Notes under the pieces: generated by a model | Database searches by the model: none | What the model was told of the DNA's origin: nothing | Seen by the model: the letters and a program-made list of their open reading frames with translations, nothing else | Shown: positions 17,385 to 25,880 of the stretch, in pieces | Layout of the letters: every line of letters begins with the position of its first letter | Numbering within the stretch: position 1 is the first letter of the stretch | DNA from: Thermococcus sp. | GTDB lineage: Archaea > Methanobacteriota_B > Thermococci > Thermococcales > Thermococcaceae | Assembly (NCBI RefSeq): GCF_015521605.1 | Contig: NZ_WANV01000030.1 | Coordinates: forward strand, 124,001 to 188,000 | Direction of reading: 5' to 3' | DNA: 64,000 nucleotides | Position numbers and translations under genes: made by a program

Positions 17385-17866
17385 TGCGCTCCACCCACCC
17401 GGAGCAGTCTCAGCAGCTCGTCTATCAGTATGCGCAGGCTCACCTCGCCGACCAGCTTTCCGTCCTTCACGACGGCCAGTACCTGTATTCTGTACTTGCG
17501 CATCTTCATCAGGGCATCAAGTACCGTGGCATCTTTGTCTATCGTGAGCACGTGCCTCTCAGCGACATCCTCCGCCTTGGTGGCGCCGCCGAGCATCGAG
17601 CGCATTATCTTGCTGGTCATCCCCAGCTTGAACTTGTGGGCCCCCGGGGGAAGGAGGACGTCTATAACGTCGATGTACCTGATGACGCCCACGAGCTTCA
17701 TGTTCTCCCTGCTGTCAACGACCCAGACATGGTGCCTACTCCTCAGTATCTTGAGGACGCTGAGCAGGTCGGCATCCGCGGTGACTATGGGCATCGTCTC
17801 GAACCGGGGCATGATATCGGTCAGGGTGAGTGAGTGGAACCTCTCAAGGGCGGACTCCACTTCCAT
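17372..17866 (-). CDS. CBS-domain protein
   Basis: 164 residues forming a pair of CBS motifs: the first around MPRFETMPIVTADADLLSV to GVIRYIDVIDVLL, the second around VAERHVLTIDKDATVLDAL to KLVGEVSLRILIDEL. CBS pairs bind adenine nucleotides or sense ionic strength. The gene overlaps the downstream antiporter by 13 bases, so it probably gates or regulates that transporter. ATG 17866 is chosen over TTG/GTG codons upstream because GGTGATCCCT lies directly before it. Confidence 0.85.
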   Translation of the reverse strand: MEVESALERFHSLTLTDIMPRFETMPIVTADADLLSVLKILRSRHHVWVVDSRENMKLVGVIRYIDVIDVLLPPGAHKFKLGMTSKIMRSMLGGATKAEDVAERHVLTIDKDATVLDALMKMRKYRIQVLAVVKDGKLVGEVSLRILIDELLRLLRVGGAQWKR

Positions 17867-18045
17867 AGGGATCACCAATGTTGAAGGATGAAAAAAGTTC
17901 TATTTAAGACTTTGTGGGTTTAACGGGACATCGAGGCAACGTTTAGAACATTGTACCAGCCAATCCGTCCGCCTGGGAGTGCCAAACAAACCAAACGTTT
18001 AAATATTCTCCGTAGAACCCCGGCCAAAGGACGGGGGAGATTCCA

Positions 18046-19377
18046 ATGGTGCCAACGGATGTTATAGCGAGGGTGCTCATAGCGGTACTCGGTGCGGGTA
18101 TAATCTCAATGCTTCTCAGCAGACGGTTCAACATATCATACGTTCCTCTCTTCATAGTATTCGGGATGGTTCTTGGCCCGATAACCATGTGGATGCCGAG
18201 GGAAGTTGCGCATGAGCTCTTTGACTACGTCAGGGTCTTTGGCCTGGTGATGATACTCTTTACCGAGGGACACAATCTGAGCTGGAGGATGCTGAAACGG
18301 AACATGAGCACAATAGTGACCCTCGACACGGTCGGACTTCTGATAACGGCTCTTCTCTCTGCGTGGTTCTTCTCCTGGGTCTTTGATGCCCCATTTCTTG
18401 TCGGCTTCCTCTTCGGTGCCATAATAAGTGCCACTGACCCGGCGACGCTGATACCCCTCTTCCGCCAGCACAGGGTTAAGCAGGACATCGAGACGACCAT
18501 AGTAACGGAGTCCATATTCAACGACCCTCTCGGTATAGTCCTGACAACCGTCGCGATAGCGATGTTCGTTCCCCAGGCCAGCGGCGGTATCTTTGCCTCG
18601 CTGAGCTCGGTGGCCGGCCTCTACGGTGGGGCCTTCCTGTACTTCCTTTACGAGGTCGTGGTGTCCATAGCGGTGGGCTTTGTTCTTGGGATGTTCGGCT
18701 ACTGGTTCATTAAGAAGACCTCCCTATTTGAGTTCCCAGAGATAGAGATATTCTCGCTCCTCCTGGCCTTCACCGGCTTCTTCCTCGGAGAGTCCCTCCA
18801 GGCCTCAGGATATCTCGTCGCAACGGTCACTGGGATAGTCCTCGGGAACTACAAAATAATAGGAAAAAGGGAGAACCCGGCCATCATGGACAGGGTTCTC
18901 AGGGCGGTGGAGAAGGAGGTCGAGTTCAACGAGAGCCTCGCAGCGATAGCCACGGTGTTTATCTTTGTGCTCCTCGGCGCCAGCCTGAACCTCGACCTCC
19001 TGACCGGGAACATTCTGAAGGGCGTACTCGTGGCCTTCTTTATCATGGTGGTTGCGAGGCCCCTCGCAGCGCTTCCCCTTCTCAGATGGTGGAGTCCGAG
19101 GGAATATCTCTTCATAGCCCTCGAAGGCCCCAGGGGCATAGTGCCCTCAGCCCTGGCGGCACTTCCCCTGTCCCTCGCGATGAAGTACCCCGGTGGAGAG
19201 CTCAGCGTGTACTGGGGCGATGTTATCCTGGCCACCACGGTCATAGTCGTCCTTGCCTCCGTCATCACTGAGACCCTGTGGCTGCCGTTCCTCAGGACTA
19301 AGCTGCTGGGAACCGAGACAGTACAGGACAGGATGAAGAGCTACGAGAAGATGAAGCACGAGCTGAAAACTTCCTGA
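18046..19377 (+). CDS. CPA1 (NhaP-type) sodium/proton antiporter
   Basis: 443 residues, about twelve hydrophobic helices and a short charged tail. Diagnostic features are GAIISATDPATLIPLFR, the TDP motif of CPA1 antiporters near residue 130, followed by the IVTESIFNDPLGIVL segment carrying the transport ND pair near residue 160, and EGPRGIVPSALAALP late in the protein. It should export Na+ in exchange for H+. Start ATG 18046 follows GGGGGAGATTCC; a GTTTAAATATTC TATA-like element lies near 17996-18007. It is the second antiporter within 3 kb, transcribed divergently from the CBS/CPA2 pair. Confidence 0.9.
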   Translation: MVPTDVIARVLIAVLGAGIISMLLSRRFNISYVPLFIVFGMVLGPITMWMPREVAHELFDYVRVFGLVMILFTEGHNLSWRMLKRNMSTIVTLDTVGLLITALLSAWFFSWVFDAPFLVGFLFGAIISATDPATLIPLFRQHRVKQDIETTIVTESIFNDPLGIVLTTVAIAMFVPQASGGIFASLSSVAGLYGGAFLYFLYEVVVSIAVGFVLGMFGYWFIKKTSLFEFPEIEIFSLLLAFTGFFLGESLQASGYLVATVTGIVLGNYKIIGKRENPAIMDRVLRAVEKEVEFNESLAAIATVFIFVLLGASLNLDLLTGNILKGVLVAFFIMVVARPLAALPLLRWWSPREYLFIALEGPRGIVPSALAALPLSLAMKYPGGELSVYWGDVILATTVIVVLASVITETLWLPFLRTKLLGTETVQDRMKSYEKMKHELKTS

Positions 19378-19391
19378 TTTCTCTTTTTTCA
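19378..19391 (+). terminator. T-rich archaeal terminator
   Basis: TTTCTCTTTTTTC immediately follows the antiporter stop codon. Archaeal RNA polymerase terminates at oligo-T tracts in the coding strand without a required hairpin, and none is seen. Confidence 0.4.
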
Positions 19392-19424
19392 ATTTGCTGT
19401 GAAGCCCAGAAAGGAAAATTATTG

Positions 19425-20285
19425 CTAGAGACCTCCCTTCGCTCCTATGAAGTGGAAGAGGAGCTTCGCAGCCGTCAGGGCGGTGATGTCCCCGAGTTCG
19501 TGCCCGCCAACCTCCATTATATCGAAGCCCGCTATGCTCTTGTTTTCCACGAGCCATTCCATGGCCTCCACGACTTCCCAGAAGCCCAGTCCACCGGCCT
19601 CGGGGGTTCCGGTTGAGGGAACGAGCGAAAGGTCGAAGACGTCTATGTCAATCGAGAGGTACACCGGCTCGGGGAGGGGCTTCACCAGTTCGACGAAGGC
19701 ATCGAAGTCGTAATCCCTCGCGTGCACCCACGGGATTCCGTTCTCCTCGGCGTAGATGACCTCTTCCCTCGTTCCGCTCCTTATCCCAAACATCGCTTCC
19801 CTTATTCCGAGCTCCCCTATCCTCCTCGCCACGCAGGCGTGGTTGTAGGGGTTGTCCTCGTAGCTGTCCCTCAGATCTAGGTGGGCGTCGAAGACGACGT
19901 AGCTGGCCGGCCTAAGGGCTTCAACGGCGCCGAGGGTCTGGGAGTGCTCGCCACCGAGGAGTATCGGCAGGGCGTTGGGGTTTATGCGTTTGAGCTCTTC
20001 AAGGGTCTCTCTGACCCTGTCTGCAGTCTTCCGGGGGTCTCCGGCGACGACGGCGATGTCCCCTATGTCCGCTATTGGGAGCTCGGATATGTCAACATCA
20101 TAGTCGAGGATGTAGCTCTCAAGGTTGAGGGTGGCATGCCTGATCAGGGTTGGCCCGAACCTCGCCCCGGGCTTAAAGCTGGTTGTCCCATCGAAGGGAA
20201 TGCCCAGGATTACGAACGTTGCCCTTTCCGGCTCGGAGAGCGGAAATTCAAGCTTGAGCGTCTCGTACGTGTAAAGGAACTCCAT
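19425..20285 (-). CDS. speB: Agmatinase / ureohydrolase
   Basis: About 286 residues from ATG 20285. All manganese-binding motifs of the ureohydrolase fold are present: GGEHSQT (near residue 100), FDAHLDLRD (near 122) and SIDIDVFD (near 200), followed by STGTPEAGGL. The enzyme hydrolyses agmatine to putrescine and urea, which in Thermococcales feeds long-chain polyamine synthesis. ATG 20285 is chosen because GGTGGGAGAG precedes it; a GTG ten codons upstream is possible, as a TATA-like TTTTTAAT lies near 20320. Nothing in the sequence directly separates agmatinase from related aminopropylagmatine ureohydrolase. Confidence 0.87.
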   Translation of the reverse strand: MEFLYTYETLKLEFPLSEPERATFVILGIPFDGTTSFKPGARFGPTLIRHATLNLESYILDYDVDISELPIADIGDIAVVAGDPRKTADRVRETLEELKRINPNALPILLGGEHSQTLGAVEALRPASYVVFDAHLDLRDSYEDNPYNHACVARRIGELGIREAMFGIRSGTREEVIYAEENGIPWVHARDYDFDAFVELVKPLPEPVYLSIDIDVFDLSLVPSTGTPEAGGLGFWEVVEAMEWLVENKSIAGFDIMEVGGHELGDITALTAAKLLFHFIGAKGGL

Positions 20286-20336
20286 CTCTCCCACCGGGGA
20301 AATTTCGGAGGGCACGATTAAAAACCTTTGTGGGGG

Positions 20337-22580
20337 CTAGGGCCGGAGTAGGGCCTCTTCCCCCGGCTGAAGAACCGCCCCACTTCCGAAGGCTTCCACA
20401 CGTATCGGTTTCGTGCCCTCTAACATCTTTATGCGGACTTCGCCATGCTTCACCCTCAGCTCAAGCCACGAGCCCCTGAAGAAGAACCTCAGCCTCACTG
20501 ACTCCCATTTTTCCGGGAGGTTCGGGCTGATCTTCAGCGTGTCTTCCTTGAAATCGACACCGCAAAAGCCCCTGAAGAGTATCTGCCACAGACCGCCGGC
20601 GGTTGCCAGGTGGAACCCGTCCGCGGTGTTTCCGTAGATGTTCTTCAGGTCTATGTAGGCGCACTTCATGAAGTAGTCGTACGCGAGCTCCATGTCCCCG
20701 AGCCACGATGCGACTATGGCGTAGGTGGGCATTGAGAGTGAAGACGCGTGGGTGGTTCTGACGATATAGTACTCGAAGTTCCTCCTGATGGTGTCCAGGT
20801 CAAACCAGTCCTTCAGGAGGTACTGGGCGGCTATGACGTCTGCCTGCTTGATGAGTCGGGTTCTGCCGAGGTCTTTCCTTATCTCCTCCGGCAGTCTTTC
20901 CTCCCCCAGGTTGTAGGGGTCAACCGTGTAGTCCCTCAGTGCAAAATACCCGTCGAACTCCTCGTAAACCCCGTCATCGGTTTGCGGTGGGATGTACAGC
21001 CCTTCGGCTATCTCAAGCCATTTCTGAACTTCTCCCTCGGTCACCCCGGTTCTCTCGATGACTTCCCTCCACCTGTCCTTTCCAATGCCCTCTCTGAAGT
21101 ACGAGACTCCGAGGAGCAGGTTGTGCCTGGCCATCAGATTGGTGAAGAAGCTGTTGTTGACGTGCTCGTGGTACTCATCCGGACCGATGACCCTCTCTAT
21201 TACGTAGCCCTTTCCATCGTCGTACCTCACCCTGCTCGCCCAGAAGCGCGCCGTCTCCAGGATGATCTCAAGCCCGTGGCGGGTTATGAACTCCTCGTCT
21301 CCGGTAAGGCGGTAGTAGAGGTCAACGGTGTAGGCTATGTCCGCCGTTATGTGGTGCTCCTCCTCTCCGGTGTATATCCTCACCATCCTCTCCCCCCTCA
21401 TATCCAGCGGCACGAGAGGGGGTGTTGCCTCTCTGCCGTCGTCGGCCGATTCCCACGGGAACTGTGCGCCCTCGTAGCCGTTGAGCCTCGCATTTTCCCT
21501 GGCTGCATTGAGGTTGTTGTACCTGTAAACGAGCATTCTCCGGGCTTCCTCGGGCATCGTTGCCATGAAGAACGGGAGTGCGTAGATTTCGGTGTCCCAG
21601 AAGACGTGCCCGCGGTAGCCAAAGCCGTGTATCCCCCTCGCGGTCAGGGATATGTGGCTGTCGTGGGGAAGCGACTGCACCAGATGGAAGAGGCTGAACG
21701 CAAGCCCCCTCTCGGCATCTTCGTCGCCCTCTATGTCCACCCAGGCCCTCTCCCAGATCCTGTCCCAGTGACTCACGTGTTCCTCGTATAGCTGTTCAAA
21801 ACCCGCCCTTTTGCTCTCCCGGAGCTCCTCAAGAACGGCACTCTTCATGTCGTTTCCGCCGCTGGAAGACACAACGACGTATTTCACGAACTCGTACTCT
21901 TTCCCACCCTCAACGTTCAGCGTTAGAACCTCTCCTATGAGCCTGGTGCTCTTTACAGTGCTCCTCTCGTGGTTCACGGGGGTGAAAATTGAGCTGGCTA
22001 TGCCAACGTGGTACTTTCCGTCCAGCGTCCTGACGTGGGCATACACTCCCTCCCCGTCGCAGTCCAGCTCCTCCACGGAATAGTGTCTAACGAGTATCTC
22101 CCCCCTGTAGGAGGGGTTGGCCGTGTCGAGCTCTATCGGGCTCAGTATCGTGAGGAGACCGTCCTGACTGGCCTTAAATTTGAACTTCATAATAACGAGG
22201 TTTTTTCTCCTTCCGTGGACTATCCGCGTGCTCTCATAGCCTATTCTAACGCCTTTTTTGGTTTCAAGCTCCACCCACGTTTTTAAGGTTCCTTTTTTTA
22301 TGTCCAGCTCCCTCTCGTAGCGCAGAATTCTGTGGGTGCTCAGGTTTAGGGGCTCACCGTTGAACATCAGCTGAAGCCCCACGACCCTGGGGGCGTTGAC
22401 TATTTCACGGTAGAAGTAAGGGGCATCATCATAAACACCCGCTATGGTCGTGCCGTATACCGTTGGTTCAAGCTCAACCTCACCCCGAACACCGAGGTGT
22501 CCGTTTCCCAGGGTCAGTATCGTCCCGTAGACCGCCTCCTCTTCGGGTGAATACCTGGAGAGCTTAAACCGAAACTTCAT
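20337..22580 (-). CDS. Glycoside hydrolase family 65 disaccharide phosphorylase
   Basis: 747 residues, normal length for GH65. An N-terminal beta-sandwich domain (residues 1-250) carries the GNGHLGVRGE signature, then an (alpha/alpha)6 barrel holds the catalytic acid Glu in the GPDEYHEHVNN motif near residue 465, then a small C-terminal beta domain. Family members phosphorolyse trehalose, maltose, kojibiose or nigerose to beta-glucose-1-phosphate and glucose. The substrate cannot be read from the sequence. ATG 22580 follows GGAGGGGGAGTG and overlaps the stop of the upstream HAD gene. Order TrmB, HAD, GH65 resembles bacterial maltose and trehalose phosphorylase operons. Confidence 0.9.
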   Translation of the reverse strand: MKFRFKLSRYSPEEEAVYGTILTLGNGHLGVRGEVELEPTVYGTTIAGVYDDAPYFYREIVNAPRVVGLQLMFNGEPLNLSTHRILRYERELDIKKGTLKTWVELETKKGVRIGYESTRIVHGRRKNLVIMKFKFKASQDGLLTILSPIELDTANPSYRGEILVRHYSVEELDCDGEGVYAHVRTLDGKYHVGIASSIFTPVNHERSTVKSTRLIGEVLTLNVEGGKEYEFVKYVVVSSSGGNDMKSAVLEELRESKRAGFEQLYEEHVSHWDRIWERAWVDIEGDEDAERGLAFSLFHLVQSLPHDSHISLTARGIHGFGYRGHVFWDTEIYALPFFMATMPEEARRMLVYRYNNLNAARENARLNGYEGAQFPWESADDGREATPPLVPLDMRGERMVRIYTGEEEHHITADIAYTVDLYYRLTGDEEFITRHGLEIILETARFWASRVRYDDGKGYVIERVIGPDEYHEHVNNSFFTNLMARHNLLLGVSYFREGIGKDRWREVIERTGVTEGEVQKWLEIAEGLYIPPQTDDGVYEEFDGYFALRDYTVDPYNLGEERLPEEIRKDLGRTRLIKQADVIAAQYLLKDWFDLDTIRRNFEYYIVRTTHASSLSMPTYAIVASWLGDMELAYDYFMKCAYIDLKNIYGNTADGFHLATAGGLWQILFRGFCGVDFKEDTLKISPNLPEKWESVRLRFFFRGSWLELRVKHGEVRIKMLEGTKPIRVEAFGSGAVLQPGEEALLRP

Positions 22581-23281
22581 CACTCCCCCTCCTTCCCTTC
22601 GCTCAGCCCTAACAGCCGCTCGATGGAGACCTCCTCAAAGTCCCTGAACCTAAGGTCTGCCCCCTCAAGCTCTGCCTCTCTTTCATATCCCAAAACAAGC
22701 ATCCCGAGCTCCTTGGCGGCTTTTACACCTGCGGGGGCATCCTCAACTACGAAGAACGACTCCACCTCCGGGAACATTTCCGTGAGCTTTTTCCTTGCCA
22801 GCCGGAATACCTCCTTCTTGCTGGGTGCCATGCCGCTGACGTTGACATCGAAGAGATCTATCAGCCTCTTGTCCCCAATCCTGACCTTTTCCGCCAGCCT
22901 TGGGGCGTTCTTTGAGGCGGAAGCCAGGGCGCTTGGTATTCCCAGTTCTCTTGCCCTCATCAGGAACTCTACGGCCCCATGGTTGACCTCGTACTCCCCC
23001 CTGTCGAACATCTCGTTGACCATCCTGTTCTTGAACTCGGCGAATTCCGTGAGGAGTTTCTTCCTTTTTTCCTCTGTGTCGGCACCGTGGCGCTCGTAGA
23101 TGCCCGTCAGCTCCAGTATGTTGTGCGCACCCTCGTAGCGCGGCTTTCCTGAGACGTACCTCACGTAGAACTCGTGGTCGATTTTGGCCCCGTAGATCTC
23201 CGCCGCCTTTCTCCAGGCCTCCTCGTGGGGCGTGTAAACGAGAACCCCATCGAAGTCCCATATCAGTGCTATCCTTGACAT
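22580..23281 (-). CDS. HAD hydrolase, beta-phosphoglucomutase-like
   Basis: 233 residues. Motif I IWDFDGVLV carries the Asp nucleophile and the second Asp of the HAD superfamily. A helical cap follows, then motif II SALASAS, Lys of motif III (PSKKEV) and motif IV FFVVEDAPAGVKAAK. This is the beta-phosphoglucomutase/phosphatase subgroup with a C1 cap. Adjacent to GH65, conversion of beta-glucose-1-phosphate to glucose-6-phosphate is the expected role, by analogy with bacterial phosphorylase-PgmB pairs. Start ATG 23281 follows GGTGACAGCG. A simple sugar-phosphate phosphatase remains an alternative. Confidence 0.8.
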   Translation of the reverse strand: MSRIALIWDFDGVLVYTPHEEAWRKAAEIYGAKIDHEFYVRYVSGKPRYEGAHNILELTGIYERHGADTEEKRKKLLTEFAEFKNRMVNEMFDRGEYEVNHGAVEFLMRARELGIPSALASASKNAPRLAEKVRIGDKRLIDLFDVNVSGMAPSKKEVFRLARKKLTEMFPEVESFFVVEDAPAGVKAAKELGMLVLGYEREAELEGADLRFRDFEEVSIERLLGLSEGKEGE

Positions 23282-23291
23282 CGCTGTCACC

Positions 23292-24350
23292 TTATTTTGT
23301 TATCTCCCTGATGACAACCCTCTGCGCCTCGATGTCCTCCACCTCTGCATCAAAACCCCCGACGGTAAAGGTTCCGTTCTCGCTTTCGAGGACGAAGTTG
23401 CTGACTATCCCGAAACGGTTTATCGAACGCACCTTTCCTGTGATGCTCACGGGATAGCCGCTCTTAACGTCCCTGCCCTCTACGGTCACCACGGGGGTAT
23501 AACCGAGCTTCAGCAGGGTCTCAAGCTCGTTGAGCGCCATCGAGAACTCGATGAACACCTTAGGATACAGCTCGACCCTGGGAATCCAGCCCATGACCTC
23601 CTTTGACTTGAGCCAGAGGTTGTTGTGGATGTTGAGAAGCCTGAGGAGGAGGTCTTTTTCCTGTATCACGTACCCGTAGATCTCGTTGCTGGAGATCGGA
23701 AGCTTGTGGACGCTGAAGAAGCGCCGTTTTGAGTAAACCGCACTTGAGAGGTCAGATATGACGAGAAGGAAGTTCCCAAGATCAAAGGTTCGTATCTTGA
23801 CCTGGTCCCTGAACCTCTCGAACTCCTCTGGAGTACCTATGGTGGGATAAACCAGAAGGTACAGGTTCACCCCCCGCTGGAGGGCCCCCAGCAGGTAGGG
23901 TTTGAGCTCCCTGAAGACAGGATAGGGAAGCTCGGCTCTGATCTCGACCTCCGCGGAGTTTATTATCTCTATAACGCTTGCCAAGACGCCCTCCAGGCTC
24001 CTCACAAGCGAAATGTATGGCCCCTCTTCCTCGGTTCTCCCCTTGATCTTCATGAGTTCCTCCTGGAGAACGCTCCGGAGGAGGTCAAACTTCATCTTCT
24101 GGATGTCAATGAGGGCGCCTATATCGCTCGCCGTGTAGACCCTCGGCCTTCCAGCGGATGCCCTGATGAATCCCTTTCGTATCAGGCTCTGGATGATGTT
24201 GTAGAGCTGTGGCTGGTGAATGTCGAGGGACTCAAGAAGCTCCTTCACGGTAGCCCCGTCCTTTACGAGGATCGTGAGGTAAACCTCAGCTTCCCTTTTG
24301 GTGAGCCCGAGTTCCTGCAGTTTTTCAATCAAAAAAGCATAATTTTCCAT
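23292..24350 (-). CDS. TrmB-family transcriptional regulator
   Basis: 352 residues. An N-terminal winged helix (residues about 5-80, GLTKREAEVYLTILVKDGAT...QPQLYNIIQSLIRKGFI) is followed by a coiled-coil linker and the TrmB-type sugar-binding domain, which ends in a small beta domain. TrmB of Thermococcus litoralis represses the trehalose/maltose ABC operon and is released by sugar. Here it heads the HAD and GH65 genes and faces the ABC importer, so control of both directions is expected. ATG 24350 follows GGAGGGGTGCAG; the frame is open upstream but lacks a site. Confidence 0.9.
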   Translation of the reverse strand: MENYAFLIEKLQELGLTKREAEVYLTILVKDGATVKELLESLDIHQPQLYNIIQSLIRKGFIRASAGRPRVYTASDIGALIDIQKMKFDLLRSVLQEELMKIKGRTEEEGPYISLVRSLEGVLASVIEIINSAEVEIRAELPYPVFRELKPYLLGALQRGVNLYLLVYPTIGTPEEFERFRDQVKIRTFDLGNFLLVISDLSSAVYSKRRFFSVHKLPISSNEIYGYVIQEKDLLLRLLNIHNNLWLKSKEVMGWIPRVELYPKVFIEFSMALNELETLLKLGYTPVVTVEGRDVKSGYPVSITGKVRSINRFGIVSNFVLESENGTFTVGGFDAEVEDIEAQRVVIREITK

Positions 24351-24394
24351 CTGCACCCCTCCACAGGTCACTGCTACTACGTATTTTTGAGCTT

Positions 24395-24450
24395 CAATAC
24401 TATTTAAATATATTGGATACTAATTCAGTAAGGTTTATATAATAGTATTG
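24395..24450. promoter_or_regulatory. Divergent promoter with nested dyad (candidate TrmB operator)
   Basis: CAATACTATT (24395-24404) and its exact inverse AATAGTATTG (24441-24450) flank the palindrome TACTAATTCAGTA (24418-24430), and all three share nearly one centre. The arms abut or overlap TATA-like TATTTAAATA (minus strand, 24401-24410) and TTTATATAA (plus strand, 24434-24442). TACT-N5-AGTA resembles the TrmB operator reported for the T. litoralis trehalose/maltose operon. This is inferred to be the regulator's binding region. Confidence 0.6.
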
Positions 24451-24509
24451 TAGTATAAACATTGAATGCCCATATTATTCCATGCACGTATGTCGAGGGG
24501 TGAGGAGGT

Positions 24510-25871
24510 ATGAAAAAAGTCCTTGCTGGTGGTCTTTTGGTTTTTGTTCTGCTTTTGGCAGTAGTGGCTGCCGGGTGCATCGGCGGCGGGGAGCAGACCG
24601 GAACCCAAACGCCGGCGACCGTCACGGAAACCAAGGTTAAAACCGAGACCAAAGTTGAGACGCAGGTGCAGGAGAAAGTTTTCGTAAGGTTCGCCGGTTG
24701 GAGCGCCGGAGAAACCGAGATGAAGAACTACGAGAAGATGATTAAAGCTTTCGAGGAGCAGAACCCCAACATCGGCATCAAGTACGAGGTCATCACCCAG
24801 ATGTTCCACGAGAACATTCTGGCATCCTACGGTGCTGGAGTTGCCCCAGATGTCTTCTACGTTGACAGTGCCTGGGCCCCGATATTCATCGACAAGGGCG
24901 CCCTCTATCCGATATCCGACCTCGCTGACCAGAGCTTCATTGACCAGTTCTATCCGTTCCTGCTGGAGCCATTCATGAAGGACGGAAAGCTCTACGGCCT
25001 ACCGAAGGACTGGAGCATGCTGGCCCTCTTCTACAACAAGAAGCTCTTCGAGCAGGCGGGTCTCACCAGGCCGCCCGAAACCTGGGAGGAGCTTGAGGAG
25101 TACGCCAGGATAATAGCCGACAAGACAGGAAAGCCCGGACTGGCCATATACCTCGGAGGCTTCAACAGGTACGTCCCCGTGGCGGTCAGCAACGGTGCTC
25201 CCAAGCCATGGTTCGAGAAGCCCGAGGATGCTTCCTGGTTTGACAACCCGGTCGTAAAGGAGACCCTCACGTGGTACATCGACCTTTACAGGAAGGGCAA
25301 GATAGAGCGGGAGAATCAGGGACTTACCCCGTACGTTGTCCAGCCGAGCGACGTCGGAGCGGGCTGGCTTGGTGACGCCTTTGGGCAGCAGGAGGTTGGA
25401 ATGGTCATCAGCGGAAACTGGATGATCCCCTTCCTCGCCGACCAGTTCCCCGACTTCAAGTACGGTGAGGACTGGGACATCGCTCCCGTTCCTGCCGGAA
25501 AGAACGGGAGGGTGACCATGGTCTACACCGTCATTCTGGGAATAAACGCCAAGACGGAGCACCCGCAGGAGGCCTGGAAGTTCGTTGAGTTCCTCCTCGG
25601 GCCGGAGGGACAGAAGGAGCTCGTCGTCAAGGGCGGTCAGACCCTGCCCAGCATAAAGGGCTTCGAGAACGATCCCGACATGTGGCCCCAGCACAAGAAG
25701 ACCCTCTCCTTCAAGTACGACCAGATGATAGTCTTCCTCTGGGGTCCGAAGTCCGGACCGCTTGAGGGCAAGTTCAGCGATGCAATGGCCGCAGCGATGA
25801 GGGGCGAAATGAGCGTGGACGAGGCCATTGAGGTTATGAAGCAGGTCGTCCAGGAAGAACTGAGCAGCTGA
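24510..25871 (+). CDS. Sugar ABC transporter, substrate-binding lipoprotein
   Basis: 453 residues. A signal peptide ends in the lipobox VVAAGC (Cys near residue 24), then a Thr/Lys/Glu-rich linker of about 30 residues, then a family 1 extracellular solute-binding domain (FAGWSAGETEMKNYEKMIKAF, YGLPKDWSMLALFYNKKLFEQAG, AQEAWKF-type end). It should bind a di- or oligosaccharide at the cell surface and pass it to the two permeases downstream. Resemblance to trehalose/maltose-binding proteins together with the GH65 context suggests a glucose disaccharide. GAGGAGGT precedes the ATG at 24510. Promoter TATA at 24434-24442. Confidence 0.92.
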   Translation: MKKVLAGGLLVFVLLLAVVAAGCIGGGEQTGTQTPATVTETKVKTETKVETQVQEKVFVRFAGWSAGETEMKNYEKMIKAFEEQNPNIGIKYEVITQMFHENILASYGAGVAPDVFYVDSAWAPIFIDKGALYPISDLADQSFIDQFYPFLLEPFMKDGKLYGLPKDWSMLALFYNKKLFEQAGLTRPPETWEELEEYARIIADKTGKPGLAIYLGGFNRYVPVAVSNGAPKPWFEKPEDASWFDNPVVKETLTWYIDLYRKGKIERENQGLTPYVVQPSDVGAGWLGDAFGQQEVGMVISGNWMIPFLADQFPDFKYGEDWDIAPVPAGKNGRVTMVYTVILGINAKTEHPQEAWKFVEFLLGPEGQKELVVKGGQTLPSIKGFENDPDMWPQHKKTLSFKYDQMIVFLWGPKSGPLEGKFSDAMAAAMRGEMSVDEAIEVMKQVVQEELSS

Positions 25872-25880
25872 GGTGAGAAC

